NCBI RefSeq assembly: GCF_020283565.1
Contig: NC_060060.1
Coordinates: 66,325,257-66,389,256 of the forward strand
Length of the DNA: 64,000 nucleotides
Reading direction: 5' to 3'
From: Trifolium pratense
Lineage: Eukaryota > Streptophyta > Magnoliopsida > Fabales > Fabaceae
The translations under genes and the position numbers were made by a program. Under the pieces are notes generated by a model that did no database searches, had not been told where the DNA came from, and saw only the letters and a list, made by a program, of their open reading frames with translations. The first letter of the stretch is position 1, and the number at the start of each line of letters is the position of its first letter. This document shows, in pieces, positions 49,135 through 60,743 of the stretch.

Positions 49135-49917
49135 CTGAAGTCTAGACGGTCCTCCTGACGATCCTCTATTCATGCGTTCTCTTTTCATACGCTCCACCTT
49201 TTTGCATTTCTCCACCAGTGCTTGAAACTGACGAATCTCCAAAGGCTCCACAGACTCCCTAATTTCATATCGGAGTCCAATCTCGAACCTCTCGCACTTG
49301 TAATCCTCATCCACATGGTCACGGAAGTAGCGAAAGTGTTTGGCCAACGACTCAAATTTATCGGCATACTCAGAGATAGTCATGTTGCCTTGAAAAAGCT
49401 TGAGGAATTGTTTCTCCTTCTCCGATCTAGCACTGGAAGGGAAGTATTTACCTAAAAATTTCTCCTTGAAGGACTCCCAGTTCAGCTCTTCATGGTTATT
49501 CTCCATTATCTGTCTCTCACCTCGCCACCATGATTCCGCCTCTGCTCTGAGCAGGAAAGTTCCGTACTCCACCTTCTTCGCATCAGTGCAATGGAGCATT
49601 TCAAAGATTTTCTCAATATCCTCCAGCCAACGATCTGCCTTATCTGGATCATGCTCTCCATTGAACTTCGGTGGATTGTACTGACTAAAATCTCTTAATT
49701 CTCTTGCCACAGCAGCAGCCTCCTCTCTTTGGTCCCTAACAGCTTCACGTTGGGCTCGAGCTGCAGCTTGTTGAGCAGTAGTTGCAGCTTGGGCAGCAGT
49801 AGTCGCCGACTGTTGGGCCACAGCAGCAGCCAATGTGTGGATTGCCTGGATGGTGCCTGCCATGTCAACGGTTGGCTCGAGATTTTGCTGGTTGTTAGCA
49901 GCTCTTCGTGGAGGCAT
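49108..49917 (-). CDS. gag: Chromovirus gag (capsid part)
   Basis: 269 residues from ATG 49917. An Ala/Gln-rich N-terminus ([11 protein letters not shown]) is followed by the retrotransposon gag domain ([44 protein letters not shown]). The last residues after GGPSRLQ read VESKHFFL and stop at 49110-49108. The zinc knuckles are in the next ORF, in another frame. Joining at GT 49134 and AG 49083 would fuse both frames without a stop. In most Tekay-type elements gag and pol form one ORF, so this break is either a mutation, a recoding site or an intron. Confidence 0.9.
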   Translation of the reverse strand: MPPRRAANNQQNLEPTVDMAGTIQAIHTLAAAVAQQSATTAAQAATTAQQAAARAQREAVRDQREEAAAVARELRDFSQYNPPKFNGEHDPDKADRWLEDIEKIFEMLHCTDAKKVEYGTFLLRAEAESWWRGERQIMENNHEELNWESFKEKFLGKYFPSSARSEKEKQFLKLFQGNMTISEYADKFESLAKHFRYFRDHVDEDYKCERFEIGLRYEIRESVEPLEIRQFQALVEKCKKVERMKRERMNRGSSGGPSRLQVESKHFFL

Positions 49918-50160
49918 CGTGACTTCCTACAATGTCACTTGAGTTAGAAAGATCTTAAGGTCTTATTCCAACCCATGGGGTTATTGATAGGGGCTGTTTA
50001 AAGTACTTTGTTAGATAGCCTCTCTAATAAAACAAATAAATAGATAGACAAAGAAACAAAATTCAAACATATAAGATAAGGAACTCATGTATCACACAAT
50101 CATCACAAACATACGTAAATTAGATCGTCCCATCCCAAAAATATTTGTCCAAGGATTATT

Positions 50161-50172
50161 GCTCTGATACCA
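50161..50172 (-). promoter_or_regulatory. Primer binding site of chromovirus E
   Basis: The minus strand reads TGGTATCAGAGC, two bases after the LTR. This is a perfect initiator-Met tRNA match. Confidence 0.95.
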
Positions 50173-50174
50173 AA

Positions 50175-51860
50175 TGTAACATCCCGGATTTTTATCCAAG
50201 AAATTACTTAAAATTTACTTAGAAAATTTCGGCTGTTTTTTTTTTTTTTTTTTTCTTTCAATTAAAATAGTATAGTATAACGACTAAATTGAAATTCAAA
50301 AGGAACATAGCTTAATTAAATCCAAGTGGTAGTTCGAAAATCCTAGCGGAAGAAAATCCATAACCGCATTTCTAAACAAGTTTAAATGTCAAAAAGAACT
50401 GAAATTAAAGTAGTATTGCCGCAACGGCATATTTATTTCATAAAATGCTGAACTTGCAAAAACCCAATTTTATTTTCTTTCCCTCTATTTACATTAGTTC
50501 TCTTATGACCAGAGTCATTATTGCCACTATTGATTTTTCCTCTCTATGTGAAATGCAATGTAACTAAGACAACCCTATATGAGACAATGATCCGGATAAA
50601 AACCCATACCAATGGGAAAAATCTGCCACACAGGCTCCTGCCACACAGGCCCTAAAACTTGCCACACAGGCTCTACTACAACACATACCAATGGGGAACA
50701 TCTGCCACACAGGCCCTAAAACTTGCCACACAGGCTCTAAACAGACTTTTCTCTATATGATGCATGCCTCCTATGTAAAGATTATCATCTTCTTAAATAA
50801 ATTAGTCCTAACCGACCACTGTAGACAGCACCCTAATAATCCTTGCACTCTTATCTATATATGTACCTTATTTTATACTAACCAACAAACAATGGAATTA
50901 ATCCTCCCGGTTTAAGTATAAATTGGTTAAATTTTACTTGCTTAATAATCTAGTTTCACATAAGCTTGTAAACAACCATAATAGCACATCAGACATTATA
51001 TGATATTGTACATATGCAAATAATAAACTAATAGCAAGTATTGAAGCAGGTCATAAATACATATATGTATATACTGGTAAGTAAAAACACAATTAGCTAG
51101 ACAGATTACACATTTACATGAACCAACCCAATAGTTCCTAATGCATTACCCTATTTCTTTTCTTTTCTAATAAAGTTACGGTTGTTTCTAATTTGTTTTA
51201 AGTGACAAAGGCTCTACTATCACCTCACAACATAGTCCTATGTAGCATGAGTGTATGGGGAAAAAGCCCTTACCTGAGACGCTTTCCTTATAATGATTTT
51301 GACTCTAGATTTCTCTACGGTTAATCGCACGATCGGGGCTTAACGGTTCTAGAAAGAATAATTATTTTTAGGATTAGAAAGAGAATGAACTGTGAAGAAA
51401 TAATGAAGTGAATGGAAGATTGATACCTTAGAGACCAAGAGCTACACTAGGAGTTGACGAGAGGATTGGTGGTGAGAAGTGGCTTCTGCAAAGTATACTT
51501 GTTTGTCAACTAGAGAGTTTGTGGGAGTGGAATGTTTTTACGTGGGATATGTATGTTGGTATTTATAAGGTTTGAGAGTTATGTTAAAATAGGAGGCGGC
51601 GGTGAATAAGAACAAATAGCATAGGAATTTTAGGTTTAGTTAGTACCCGTTTTATCCTAATAATTCTCATCCATATCAATTCCCTCTCTCACAAAACAAG
51701 GCTCATGATAACTACATATATTAAACCCGTAACCCATTTGTATACTACCCTTAATAAGAAGGCAAGGGTACACTTAATCAATTAAAATAGTTGAACTAAA
51801 TAAATATTTAAATAAATAAAAATCATGTTTCCTAATTAATTAAAATTAGAGGATCTTACA
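50175..51860 (-). repeat. 5' LTR of chromovirus E
   Basis: The promoter LTR of this minus-strand element has its TATA box at 51560-51567 and the TGCCACACAGG cluster at 50624-50738, which lies downstream of the TATA box and so may be in the RNA leader. Confidence 0.97.
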
Positions 51861-51865
51861 GAACT

Positions 51866-52681
51866 TCTTCAGATTATGAACAACATAACCTTGATAAAGA
51901 AGATCTGAAAGTAATCTTGGATAAACGATGGTTGTTTTCCTCTGAGATTTGCTTGAGAAGATTGCTTCACAGATCCTCTCAAAGAAGTATTCTCCCAGAT
52001 TCACCTTCGTTCCTTTCAAAAGGAAGTAAATCAGATGACGATGAGTCCAGGAGATTGTATCAGTACCACCAACTCTTGGACTGATAGCAGCTAGTATGAT
52101 CTTGAATAGCACTCTGCAAACATCAGTCAAACCCTTGACTTTACCCTTCAGTTTCAGATCTATACACATTAGATCCAGAAGATCATCTCTATACCTTGTG
52201 TCCTTCTCAAAAGCATCTAACTCTATCCCAGAGTTGTTCAAACCAAGCAGAGCGTTGAAGTGAATAGGAGAGAAGGCCAGATTCATACCACAGATATTAG
52301 ACCTAATCTATTTCCAGTAAACTCCAGTAAACCCATTTCTTTCCTAGATTTACCTTTTAAACTAGGATCTCTTTCAATAGCAGCACGTTCTTCCTGCTTA
52401 GCTTCAAACTTATCAAAGACCTTAGCCTTCATCCAGAATTTCTTCAAGAGATCTGGGTAAATAGGACCATTTAGCATGTTGAAGTACTTATCCCAGCCTT
52501 GAGTGGAGAAGTACTGTTTCACATCGAACCCGTTCGCCTGTAAGCTATCAAAATCTATCATCTTCTCAGAGAGAAAGGTGAGTTCAGATTCTGGAAACTC
52601 CATTTCGTTCCCAACGATTTGAAGATTTCTGAACATGAACGGAGGAATCTTTGATGAAGAAGAAGACGAAGAACCAGCCAT
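51866..52681 (-). pseudogene. N-terminal part of the extra ORF of element D
   Basis: The minus-strand ATG 52681 opens MAGSSSSSSSKIPPFMFRN. It includes QGWDKYFNMLNGPIYPDLLKKFW, then a frame change near 52283 to MNLAFSPIHFNALLGLNNSG and THRHLIYFLLKGTKVNL. The layout resembles the plant-specific domain annotated as putative plant transposon protein (recognised by pattern, uncertain). The frame ran on into 43643-41898 before the chromovirus inserted. Upstream, about 52795-52815, the minus strand has TTTAAATAAAAC, which could be a promoter element. Confidence 0.6.
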
Positions 52682-52689
52682 GATGGAGT

Positions 52690-52964
52690 TTAGGTAAGGG
52701 TTGGAGCTAACGTGAGAGAAAGAAAATTTTGTTGGAGGTTTAGAGAGAAAAGAAAGTGTAGGTTGTGAGAGTGAGGAGTGTGCAAGTGTATTGTGTAAGT
52801 TTTATTTAAATGCATACAGTTAACACAAAAATGGCAAATTTGGGAAGTTATGCTAATTGACAAAAAGTTGAATACCAAAAGTCATCATTAACCACCCACT
52901 ACCTGACACACGTAGACCACGTGCAGAAATTTACTTGGTAACTGCTATTTCAATGGACAACTGT
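52690..52964 (-). other. RT to extra-ORF junction of element D, RNase H missing
   Basis: The pol frame leaves recognisable RT at about 53080 ([12 protein letters not shown]), and nothing resembling RNase H follows. Instead an AT-rich, leader-like stretch precedes the extra ORF. An internal deletion that removed RNase H, or fusion with a captured promoter, would explain it. Confidence 0.55.
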
Positions 52965-55349
52965 TCAGTAGCGAATACTAAACGTTTTCCATTTAAATAG
53001 TTCAGAGCCTCTAAGATTTTTAAAATACTCTATCAGAGTTAAGTACTTCAGAAAGAACTTCTTCTGATTAATTTGAATTCCCAGAAAGAACTTCAATTCT
53101 CCCATCATGCTCATTTCAAATTCATCCTGCATTATCTTAGAAAAATTCTTGCACAAGGAAGCATTAGTTGAACCAAAAATAATATCATCAACATAAATTT
53201 GAATGATTAAAATGTCTTCTTTGGTTGTTTTTCTAAAGAGTGTGCAGTCAACCTTCCCTTTCTCAAAACCCTTTTCAAGAAGGAAATTACTGAGTCTATC
53301 ATACCAAGCTCTTGGAGCTTGTTTCAGACCATACAGTGATTTCTTCAATTTGAAAACATGTTCTGGGTTTGAGACATCTTCAAAACCAGGAGGTTGCTTA
53401 ACATACACTTCTTCAGAAATAAAACCATTTAAGAAGGCACTTTTAACATCCATCTGATACAAGGTTATTCCATGATTAACAGCATAAGATAGAAGTAACC
53501 TGATTGCTTCAAGTCTAGCAACTGGTTCAAAGGTTTCAGTATAGTCAATCCCCTCTTGCTGACTATAACCTTGTGCAACCAATCTAGCCTTGTTTCTTAC
53601 CACTTCACCTTGTTCATTCAGCTTGTTTCTAAATACCCATTTTGTTCCAATAATGTTCTTGTGTGAAGGTTTGGGCACTAGAGTCCATACATCATTTCTT
53701 TGAAATTGATTCAGCTCTTCTTGCATTGCCACTATCCAAGCATCATCTTTCAGAGCTTCATCAATCTTTGAAGGTTCCATCAACGAGATAAGACCAACTA
53801 AGGATTCCTCATTTCTTAGTTGAGATCTTGTCTTTCTTGGACTATCCTTGTTGCCTAGAATCAGTTCCTCTGGGTGAGATGATTTGTATTTGAAAGTATT
53901 TCTTGGGGGCTCATCATCTTCAGACTCATCATCAGCAGGTTCAGCAGTTGCTTCAGTTCTTTGATGTTCAGAATCAGTAGGAACTGTTATGTTCAGAGGT
54001 TCTTCAGAGAATGGATGTTCTGAGTAGTTTGGAATATCTGAATACTGATCCTCTGATACCTGAAATCTAGACATACCTTCCACAAGCTCTGACACTTGGT
54101 CAGGCTCTTTGTCATCAAATTTGACATGCATAGTTTCTTCCACAGTGTGTGTTTCAGAAATATACAGTCTGTATGCTTTTGAGCGTTCAGAATATCCTAT
54201 AAAGATACCCTTATAACCTCTAGCATCAAATTTCTTTAGATGGACTTTGTTGTTTAAGATGTAACAAGTACATCCAAACTGATGAAAATAAGAAATATCA
54301 GGCTTTCTTCCCTTGAACAATTCATAAGCAGTTTTGTTCAATTTAGATCTGATATAGATTCTATTTTGAACATAACATGCTGTGTTTACAGCTTCTGCCC
54401 ATAAAAATTTTGCTACATTAGTTTCATGCATCATGGTTCTGGCCATTTCTTGCAGAGTTCTATTCTTCCTTTCTACAACCCCATTTTGTTGAGGAGTTCT
54501 AGGAGAGGAGAATTCATGCAAGATGCCATATTTTTCACAAAAGTTTTCAAAAGGTTCATTTTCAAATTCTCCACCATGATCACTTCTAACTTTTAAAATA
54601 GTGTAGGCTTTTTCATTTTGAATTTGTTTGCAGAAAACACTAAACTCATCATATGCTTCATCTTTTGTTCTTAGGAATTTTACCCAAGTCCATCTACTGT
54701 AGTCATCAACAATCACTAATCCATACTTCTTTCCATTGATTGAGGCAGTGTTAACTGGTCCAAACAGATCAATGTGAAGAAGTTCCAATGGTCTTGAGGT
54801 AGAAACAATGCTCTTAGGTTTAAAAGAAGATTTTGTAATCTTTCCTTTTTGACAAGAACCACAAAGTGAGTTTGAGTGATACTTAATTTTTGGTAAACCT
54901 CTGACAAGGTCAAGCTTGCTGAGCTTAGAGATTAACCTCCAGTTAGCATGGCCTAACCTCTTGTGCCAGATCCATTTTTCTTCACTCAATGTCAAAAGAC
55001 ACACAACTTTTTGTTCATTCAAATCAGAAAGATTTATTTTATAAACATTGTTCTTTCTCAGACCTTTGAATACAATGGAGTTATCAGATTGTTTAGACAC
55101 AGTACATGATTCCTTATTAAAGACAACTACATAACCATTGTCGCAAAATTGACTTATGCTCAATAGGTTATGTTTGAGTCCATCAACTAACCAAACATCA
55201 TTAATAGATAGGGAAGAATTACCTACTGTACCTGTACCTATTATCTTTCCTTTTTGATTACCTCCAAAGCCAACAGATCCTCCATCTTTCAAAGTTAACT
55301 TGGAGAATAGTTGTTTGTCACCAGTCATATGCCTTGAACATCCACTATC
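52965..55349 (-). pseudogene. pol: Protease-integrase-RT of copia element D, truncated
   Basis: The frame holds the protease motif [11 protein letters not shown] at about 55346-55310, with a TGA just before it where Trp is usual. It continues with [11 protein letters not shown], integrase core ([25 protein letters not shown]), GVVERKNRT, and RT with [12 protein letters not shown] and the catalytic YVDDIIFGS. It stops at 52965 after a short unrelated tail ([13 protein letters not shown]), with RNase H absent. The sequence is otherwise well preserved, in keeping with the low LTR divergence. It cannot support its own transposition. Confidence 0.88.
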
Positions 55350-55408
55350 CAGATATCATGAGTGATTCATGATACTTCTTTGAGTGGCAGGCTGTATGAG
55401 AAACAACT

Positions 55409-56692
55409 TTAATCATTGCGGTAGAACTCTTCATCACAGTTAATGATAAAGTCATTCCAGTATTCTTCCTCTTCATTTCTCAAGTTCTGATTGTTAACTT
55501 GAGAACTTGTCAGCCATTTGTCTAGGACATAAGCCCTTCTTCCTTTGCATAGGACTTGTTTCCATGCTCTAGGTAGGACATATCCTTTCCTAGTTGGTAA
55601 ATCTGAATGGTACATTATTTCAGCTTTTGGTACCCATCTTCTGGGTCCACGCTTGTTAGTCCACAAATGCTTACTATGTTGTTTAGTGTTAGAGAAAGAT
55701 CTTGGTTTGGAATAATAACCTTTTTGAAATTTTTTCTTTGTTTGAGATCTGTTATTATTCCAGGATTTGGATTGTTTATGATTCCAGGGTTTGTATTTAT
55801 CACCAATCCTATGTTCTGATTGATTATATCTACTGACTCTAGAATCATAAATAATCTGAGTCCTGTACTGCATCTGAGGTTTGGAGTTAGAATTTTTTCT
55901 TTTCAAAACTTCTGAGCTTTTAGATTGACTAGCCTCAGGTACTGAAGTTCCTTTGGTTCCAGAATTTGAAGTCTCAGATTTTGAAGTTTTCAGAACTTCT
56001 GAACTAATGTTCTCAGGTTCTGAACAACTTCTATCTTCTGAAATTTTCTTTCCAGATCCTGAGGAACTTGGTTCCTCTGAGCTGTCAGCTTCTAAATCAC
56101 TCAGATCATCATCCTCATTTTCAAAAGTACCAGGATTCTTTTCTTCTTCACTTGGTGGAACAACATAATAAACCCAAGATTTTCCAACCTTTTTGGCAAA
56201 GGTCTTCAGCTTTGAATATGTTCTACCATATTCATAGCCAAGTCCTTCTCCTCTATGTCTCAAAACATTATAAATTCTATTAGCAGCTTTGCTCTTCCCA
56301 AGGTTGAGATGCACAAACTGTTGAAGAGCTATTTCCTGCTCATCAATAGGTTTGTGACATACAGCACAACCCTTTTCAAAGTCATTCACTCTATTCAGAG
56401 TTTCTTGATATAGACCTTGAAAGTGTTCTGTCTGTTCAGTCAGAGTGTTAAGCTTTTCTTGTAAAACTTTTTGTTTACTTAACACTCTGAGATGTTTCTC
56501 AATGACCTTGTTAAGTGCAGTTATAAGTTGAGATTTAGAACAGTCAGAAAATACCTCATCTGTTACTTCTGAATCTGATTCTGATTCATCCTCTGAGTCT
56601 GCATCTGAGTCAGTTGAAGCCATCAGGGCTAGATTTGCCTCTTCCTCTTCCTCAACTTCTTCCTCAGATGATAGCTCTTCAAAAGTAGCCAT
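55409..56692 (-). pseudogene. gag: C-terminal gag region of copia element D
   Basis: 427 codons: an acidic start (ELSSEEEVEEEEEANLAL), coiled coil (KHLRVLSKQKVLQEKLNTL), Ser/Glu-rich linker, a basic Asn/Lys/Arg-rich region (YNQSEHRIGDKYKPWNHK) and GPRRWVPKAEI. It overlaps the upstream gag ORF by a few bases in another frame, so a short indel near 56690 separates them. In related long-gag copia elements this is one continuous protein. Confidence 0.75.
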
Positions 56693-57809
56693 CAGACTCT
56701 TTCAATTTGCTCTTAAATTGTTGCTTCTTTAAGCTGTATCTTTTGCTTTTGTCTTTAGCAGACATTTCTGGACAGTCAGCAATAAAGTGTCCTGGCTTCT
56801 TACAGTTGAAGCAGTTCTTCTGATCATCCTTTTTGCTGACAAAATTTTTGGAGCTGTTTCCTCTGAAATTTCTTTTGTTAAACCTGTTCCATTGCTGAAA
56901 CTTGGTGAATAAAGCAAACTCATCTTCACCCATTTCCTCCTCTTGGCCATCTGTAGAAGATTCCTCTTCAAAGTCAAGAAGCTGAGTCTTAAGAGCTTTA
57001 GAAGGAGTCCTAGTTGACTGTAAAGCCACAGACTTGGACTTCTTCTTAGCTTCTGAATCAGCATTCAGAACCATCTCATGGCTTCTGAGATTGCTTATCA
57101 GAGCCTCAAGACTCAGAGTCTTGAGATTTTGAGCTTCTTCTATTGCAGTGACCTTAGGTCTCCAAGCAATAGGAAGACTTCTCAGAATCTTCTGAACATG
57201 GTCATAGGTGGAATAACTCCTCTTAAGAGCTTTAAGACCAGATACAAGGATTTGAAACCTTGTAAACATAGTCTCAATGTTTTCATCTTGTTGCATAGTG
57301 AATAGTTCATATTGCCTTATCAAGAGACTAGCCTTAGCCTCTTGAACCTTTTCATTACCATCATAGGTAGCACACATAGAATCAAAGATAGATTTAGCAG
57401 TAGACTTGTTTTCTATTCTGACATAATCTTCATGTCTAATAGCACCAACAACAATGTCCTTTACTCTATGATGCTTAGTGTAGGTTTTTAAGTTAGCTGG
57501 TGTGAGTAACTTTCTATGCTCAATGGACAATCTTCCATGTTCATTTAAGTTTTCAAAAGTTACTCCCAGCTCAACCAAATCCCACAACTCATGATCAATA
57601 GCAGTAATATTGCTATACAGTCTTTCCTTCCACCACTCAAATAATGATGCATCACCATTGAATATAGGGGCTTTCCTATTGCCACTATGTTCATGTGATT
57701 CATTACTCAAGTAGTCAAAACCAAAAGCATTTCTAGGACCACCACCAGCACCACTGGCATCACCGGCTTCACCGGTTGTTCTAGTGCTACTATCGTCTCC
57801 TCCAGACAT
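56679..57809 (-). CDS. gag: gag (capsid and zinc knuckle) of copia element D
   Basis: 376 residues from ATG 57809 (MSGGDDSSTRTTGEAG). The capsid-like region has FEWWKERLYSNITAIDHELW, LLIRQYELFTMQQDENIET and ILRSLPIAWRPKVTAIEEA. One zinc knuckle (CFNCKKPGHFIADC) is near residue 345. It stops at 56679 because of the frame change into 56692-55409. Confidence 0.88.
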   Translation of the reverse strand: MSGGDDSSTRTTGEAGDASGAGGGPRNAFGFDYLSNESHEHSGNRKAPIFNGDASLFEWWKERLYSNITAIDHELWDLVELGVTFENLNEHGRLSIEHRKLLTPANLKTYTKHHRVKDIVVGAIRHEDYVRIENKSTAKSIFDSMCATYDGNEKVQEAKASLLIRQYELFTMQQDENIETMFTRFQILVSGLKALKRSYSTYDHVQKILRSLPIAWRPKVTAIEEAQNLKTLSLEALISNLRSHEMVLNADSEAKKKSKSVALQSTRTPSKALKTQLLDFEEESSTDGQEEEMGEDEFALFTKFQQWNRFNKRNFRGNSSKNFVSKKDDQKNCFNCKKPGHFIADCPEMSAKDKSKRYSLKKQQFKSKLKESDGYF

Positions 57810-57862
57810 AGTGTTCTCACAAGATCTTTACTGTCTCATTGTTAGGTGAAAGTAACAGACCA

Positions 57863-57877
57863 GAGCTCTAGATACCA
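57863..57877 (-). promoter_or_regulatory. Primer binding site of copia element D
   Basis: The minus strand reads TGGTATCTAGAGCTC, the initiator-Met type site with one extra T inside it. Confidence 0.7.
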
Positions 57878-57879
57878 AT

Positions 57880-58937
57880 TGAAGGTGTGAAAACACAAGA
57901 AGAGGGGGGGGGGGTTGAATTGTGTTTTAGTCAAGTTTAAAACTTTTTCAAGTTCTTAACTTAACTTCAACAGCAGCGGATAAATAACACAATAAAACAA
58001 GTTAAGAGATAGAGAGAGATCACACAAGCAATTTATACTGGTTCCTCTCACAAAACGAGAGTAGTCCAGTCCCCTTGCACTTCCAAGGGATTTCACTATA
58101 ATCACACAAGATTACAACTGCTCAAGCACACAAGCAAGAGACTTCACCACAATGCTCAAGCACACAAGCAAGAGACTTCTCAAGTACAAATGTAATGAAA
58201 AATAGAATGAATACAACAGCTCTTAATCAGAACCTAGAAGAATAAATACTAAATATTTGAACTAAAAGTGCAACAACACAGTTCAGAGGTTCAGAGCTTG
58301 TATGTGGAATTCAGAGTTTGTTCGTGCGTGTTAATAATCCTTGATATGTTTTTACAACTGATTCCTTTAGTATATATATAACTAGAAAAGAGTCGTTGCA
58401 AAGAAGACCGTTGAAGTAGATAACCTTTTGTCTTCAAGCAGCCTGTCTTGATGCAGTTTAGTTGTATCTAAAACTGAGTAAGAGTTTCAGGTACTTTGAC
58501 TACTGCAGAGAAGACTTTCCTTATTCAGCTAACACAACTGATGACCCACGTTCTCAAAAGAGGACAGACAAAAAAAGAGTAGTTGTTCTGATCAGGCTTG
58601 AAAGGTCCTTTTCTTCATTGGTAGAAGAGTTGACTTGCAAAAGAGAATCTTTACAAACTTCAAGAAGATCATCAGAGTTTGATGAAGCTTAGACCTTAAG
58701 AAGTTCTGAAGACTTCATCGTCTGAAGATTACAACTTCTGAGCTTCAAGATCTTCTGAACGCTTGCAAACTTCTGAACTCCTTATCTTCTGATCTTTAAT
58801 CAGAGTTTAATTGAATCTAAGTCCTGCACACTTAAATTAAATTTTTAGTCCTTCCAATTGTTTATTAATACTTTTGTTATCATCAAAACCTTAAAAGATT
58901 TAGGTGCAAACATTTTTAAATCAATTTTGTTCCAACA
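57880..58937 (-). repeat. 5' LTR of copia element D
   Basis: It is the upstream LTR for the minus-strand element, adjacent to the primer site at 57863-57877. Its poly-C (sense strand) lies within about 35 bases of the U5 end. Confidence 0.95.
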
Positions 58938-58978
58938 ACCAGAGCTCTTGGTTAAGGGCAATTTTACTTGTTTGAAAG

Positions 58979-60155
58979 ATGAAGTCAAATACAAATATGA
59001 AGATGGTATTGTTGAATGTTTCTAATTACCATTTGTGGAAGGGCAAGATGAAAGACTTGTTATTTGTGAAGAAATTGCACTTACCGGTATTTAGTTCCGC
59101 AAAGCCGAATTCTATGTCTGATGAAGAATGGGAGTTTGAACATCTACAGGTATGTGGTTTTATTCGGCAATATGTTGAAGATAATATTTATAATCATATT
59201 GCTAATGAGACACATGCAAAAAATTTGTGGGAGAAGTTAGAGTCCTTGTATGCCTCTAAATCAGGGAATAATAAATTGTTCTTGTTTGAATAGCTTCATA
59301 AGTTTGAAGTATAAGGAGGGGACTTCTATTTCAGATCACTTGAGTGAATTTCAGGGGTTCCTTGATCCGATGTCAGGAATGGGTATTAAATTTGAAGATG
59401 AACTTTTGGGACTATTTCTATTGCTATCTTTACCAGAGTCTTGGGAGACGTTTCGGGTTTCTATTACAAGTTCTGCTCCTAAAGGTGTTGTTTCTTTGAA
59501 AACGGCTAAGGGTGGTATTCTTAATGAGGAGATGAGAAGGAATGCACAAGGTACTTCATCTCAATCTGAGGTACTTGTCACTGAAAATAGGGGGAGAAGT
59601 CAGAAGAAAGAACCGAAGGGTGGTAGAGAGAATAGCAGAAGCAAGTCCAAAGGGCGATACAAGAATATGGAGTGTAATTATTGTCATAAAGCAGGGCACA
59701 TACAAAAGTACTGTTATCAGTGGAGAAAAGATAACAAAAGCAAGAAGGGTAAGCAGAAACAAAGAGATCATGAAGATCATGATGATGATCGTGTTACTAC
59801 TGCTATCAATGATGATCTTGTTATTCTCCGTGATCATGAGTCCATTAATCTTGTATCAGATGAGAGCATGTGGATTGTTGATAGTGGTGCTACATTGCAT
59901 GTTACATCGAGGAGGGAGTTCTTAACATCTTATACTTCTGGTGACTTTGGAGGGTTGAAGATGGGTAATGATGGTGTAGCTAAGGTAATTGGTGTTGGTG
60001 ATATTTGCTTGCAAACCAACATGGGAATGCAATTGTTGCTTAGAGATGTCAAACATGCTCTGGATGTCCGTTTTAATTTGATCTCTGTGCATATGCTTGA
60101 TGATTGTGGTTACGATAATCACTTTGGTTCTGGAAAGTGGAAACTCAGTAAAGGT
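58979..60155 (+). pseudogene. gag-pol: gag-protease start of Tnt1-like copia element C
   Basis: ATG 58979 opens MKSNTNMKMVLLNVSNYHLWKGKM. The frame breaks near 59275-59293 (stop TAG) and continues in another frame (YKEGTSISDHLSEFQG, LLLSLPESWETF). A zinc knuckle (CNYCHKAGHIQKYC) and the protease motif WIVDSGATLHVTS follow. The protein is cut at 60155 by insertion of the next copia element. At least one indel plus the insertion make it nonfunctional. Confidence 0.85.
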
Positions 60156-60711
60156 TGTTGAATCTAAGAGGACTCTAGATGATTAATTCATATTGTGCAT
60201 AAGCTGACTTGGTGTGCAAGCTAGCAAAAAGTGAAAGTGTAACTAATTGCTTGAGAAGCAAGTTAGTTAGTTTGTTAATAGAGTTTGTTAGATTCAGTTA
60301 GTGTTTGTTTCACCTAGGTTGTTAAAGTGTTTTAGAGTCAGTTAGGGAGTTGTTAGTTGGTTAGGGCCTAAGAGAATCATCAACTAATGTGATGATCTAG
60401 TATTAGTATAAATATAGGCTCATGATTAGTGATTGTAATCAACTATTTTTCCCCCATTGAGGATGAATAAAACTGACTCCATTTTTCCCTAATCTTCATC
60501 TTCTTCTTCCTCTGTTAATCGTGTGGTTTTCTTCCTTTCCATCCATTCACCATTGTTGCAGCAACAAGGATTGTAGATCCTGCATAAACTGTGCTCATTG
60601 GCTAGGCCAAAGTGACAGTGCAGCGCGCGCGTGTTTCCTTGATTGTCTGCTTGCTTGTTAGGCCTGTGCAGGCCAAAGTGTGTGAAGCCAAAAGCTTAAG
60701 CTGCGCCAACA
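60156..60711 (+). repeat. 5' LTR of copia element F
   Basis: The terminal inverted bases are TGTTG and CAACA. TATAAATA lies at 60407-60414 and a possible polyadenylation signal (GAATAAAA) near 60465. The second LTR is outside the window. Confidence 0.85.
60407..60414 (+). promoter_or_regulatory. TATA box in the LTR of copia element F
   Basis: TATAAATA, 251 bp into the LTR, is followed by the candidate polyadenylation signal about 50 bp later, a normal U3/R layout. Confidence 0.7.
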
Positions 60712-60713
60712 TC

Positions 60714-60725
60714 TGGTATCAGAGC
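60714..60725 (+). promoter_or_regulatory. Primer binding site of copia element F
   Basis: TGGTATCAGAGC, two bases after the LTR, is a perfect initiator-Met tRNA match. Confidence 0.95.
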
Positions 60726-60743
60726 CTGGTTCGAGCTTTAACC

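Larger units (their letters stand above)
43649..51860 (-). mobile_element. Young Tekay-type chromovirus E (Ty3/gypsy)
   Basis: LTRs 43649-45333 (1685 bp) and 50175-51860 (1686 bp) look identical by eye except for one base in a poly-T run. They begin TGTAACATCCCGG and end GATCTTACA (plus strand). The duplication is GAACT (43644-43648, 51861-51865). The minus strand carries a perfect Met-tRNA primer site, gag, pol with a chromodomain-like C-terminus, and a purine tract. It split the extra ORF of element D. Near-identical LTRs and long open frames make this the youngest insertion here and possibly still active. Confidence 0.97.
39625..58937 (-). mobile_element. Maximus/SIRE-type copia element D, split by a chromovirus
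   Basis: LTRs 57880-58937 (1058 bp) and 39625-40693 (1069 bp) begin TGAAGGTGTG and end TTCCAACA on the plus strand. The flanking duplication is ACCAG (39620-39624, 58938-58942). The length difference equals the longer G run in the left LTR. About eight substitutions separate the two. Minus-strand order: LTR, primer site, gag, gag C-terminal part, protease-integrase-RT, an extra ORF interrupted by the element at 43649-51860, an antisense gene-like unit, purine tract, LTR. Without the inserted element it is about 11.1 kb. It was inserted into the primer site of copia element C. Confidence 0.95.
29784..60155 (+). mobile_element. Tnt1/Tork-like copia element C, split by insertions
   Basis: This is the oldest visible layer of the right-hand stack. 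Its pieces are LTR 29784-30203 plus 39367-39612, the first bases of the primer site at 39616-39624, and leader plus gag and protease at 58943-60155. The downstream part and 3' LTR lie right of the copia element at 60156, outside the window. The LTR end carries GTCTGGACGACCCGTGG and CCGGTGTCTTTATT-like sequence typical of Tnt1-type R/U5 regions (recognised by pattern). Removing the insertions and one copy of each TSD gives a continuous LTR of about 666 bp followed by TGGTACCAGAGC. The left boundary (TGTTGGG at 29784) is inferred, since the second LTR is not visible. Confidence 0.75.
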
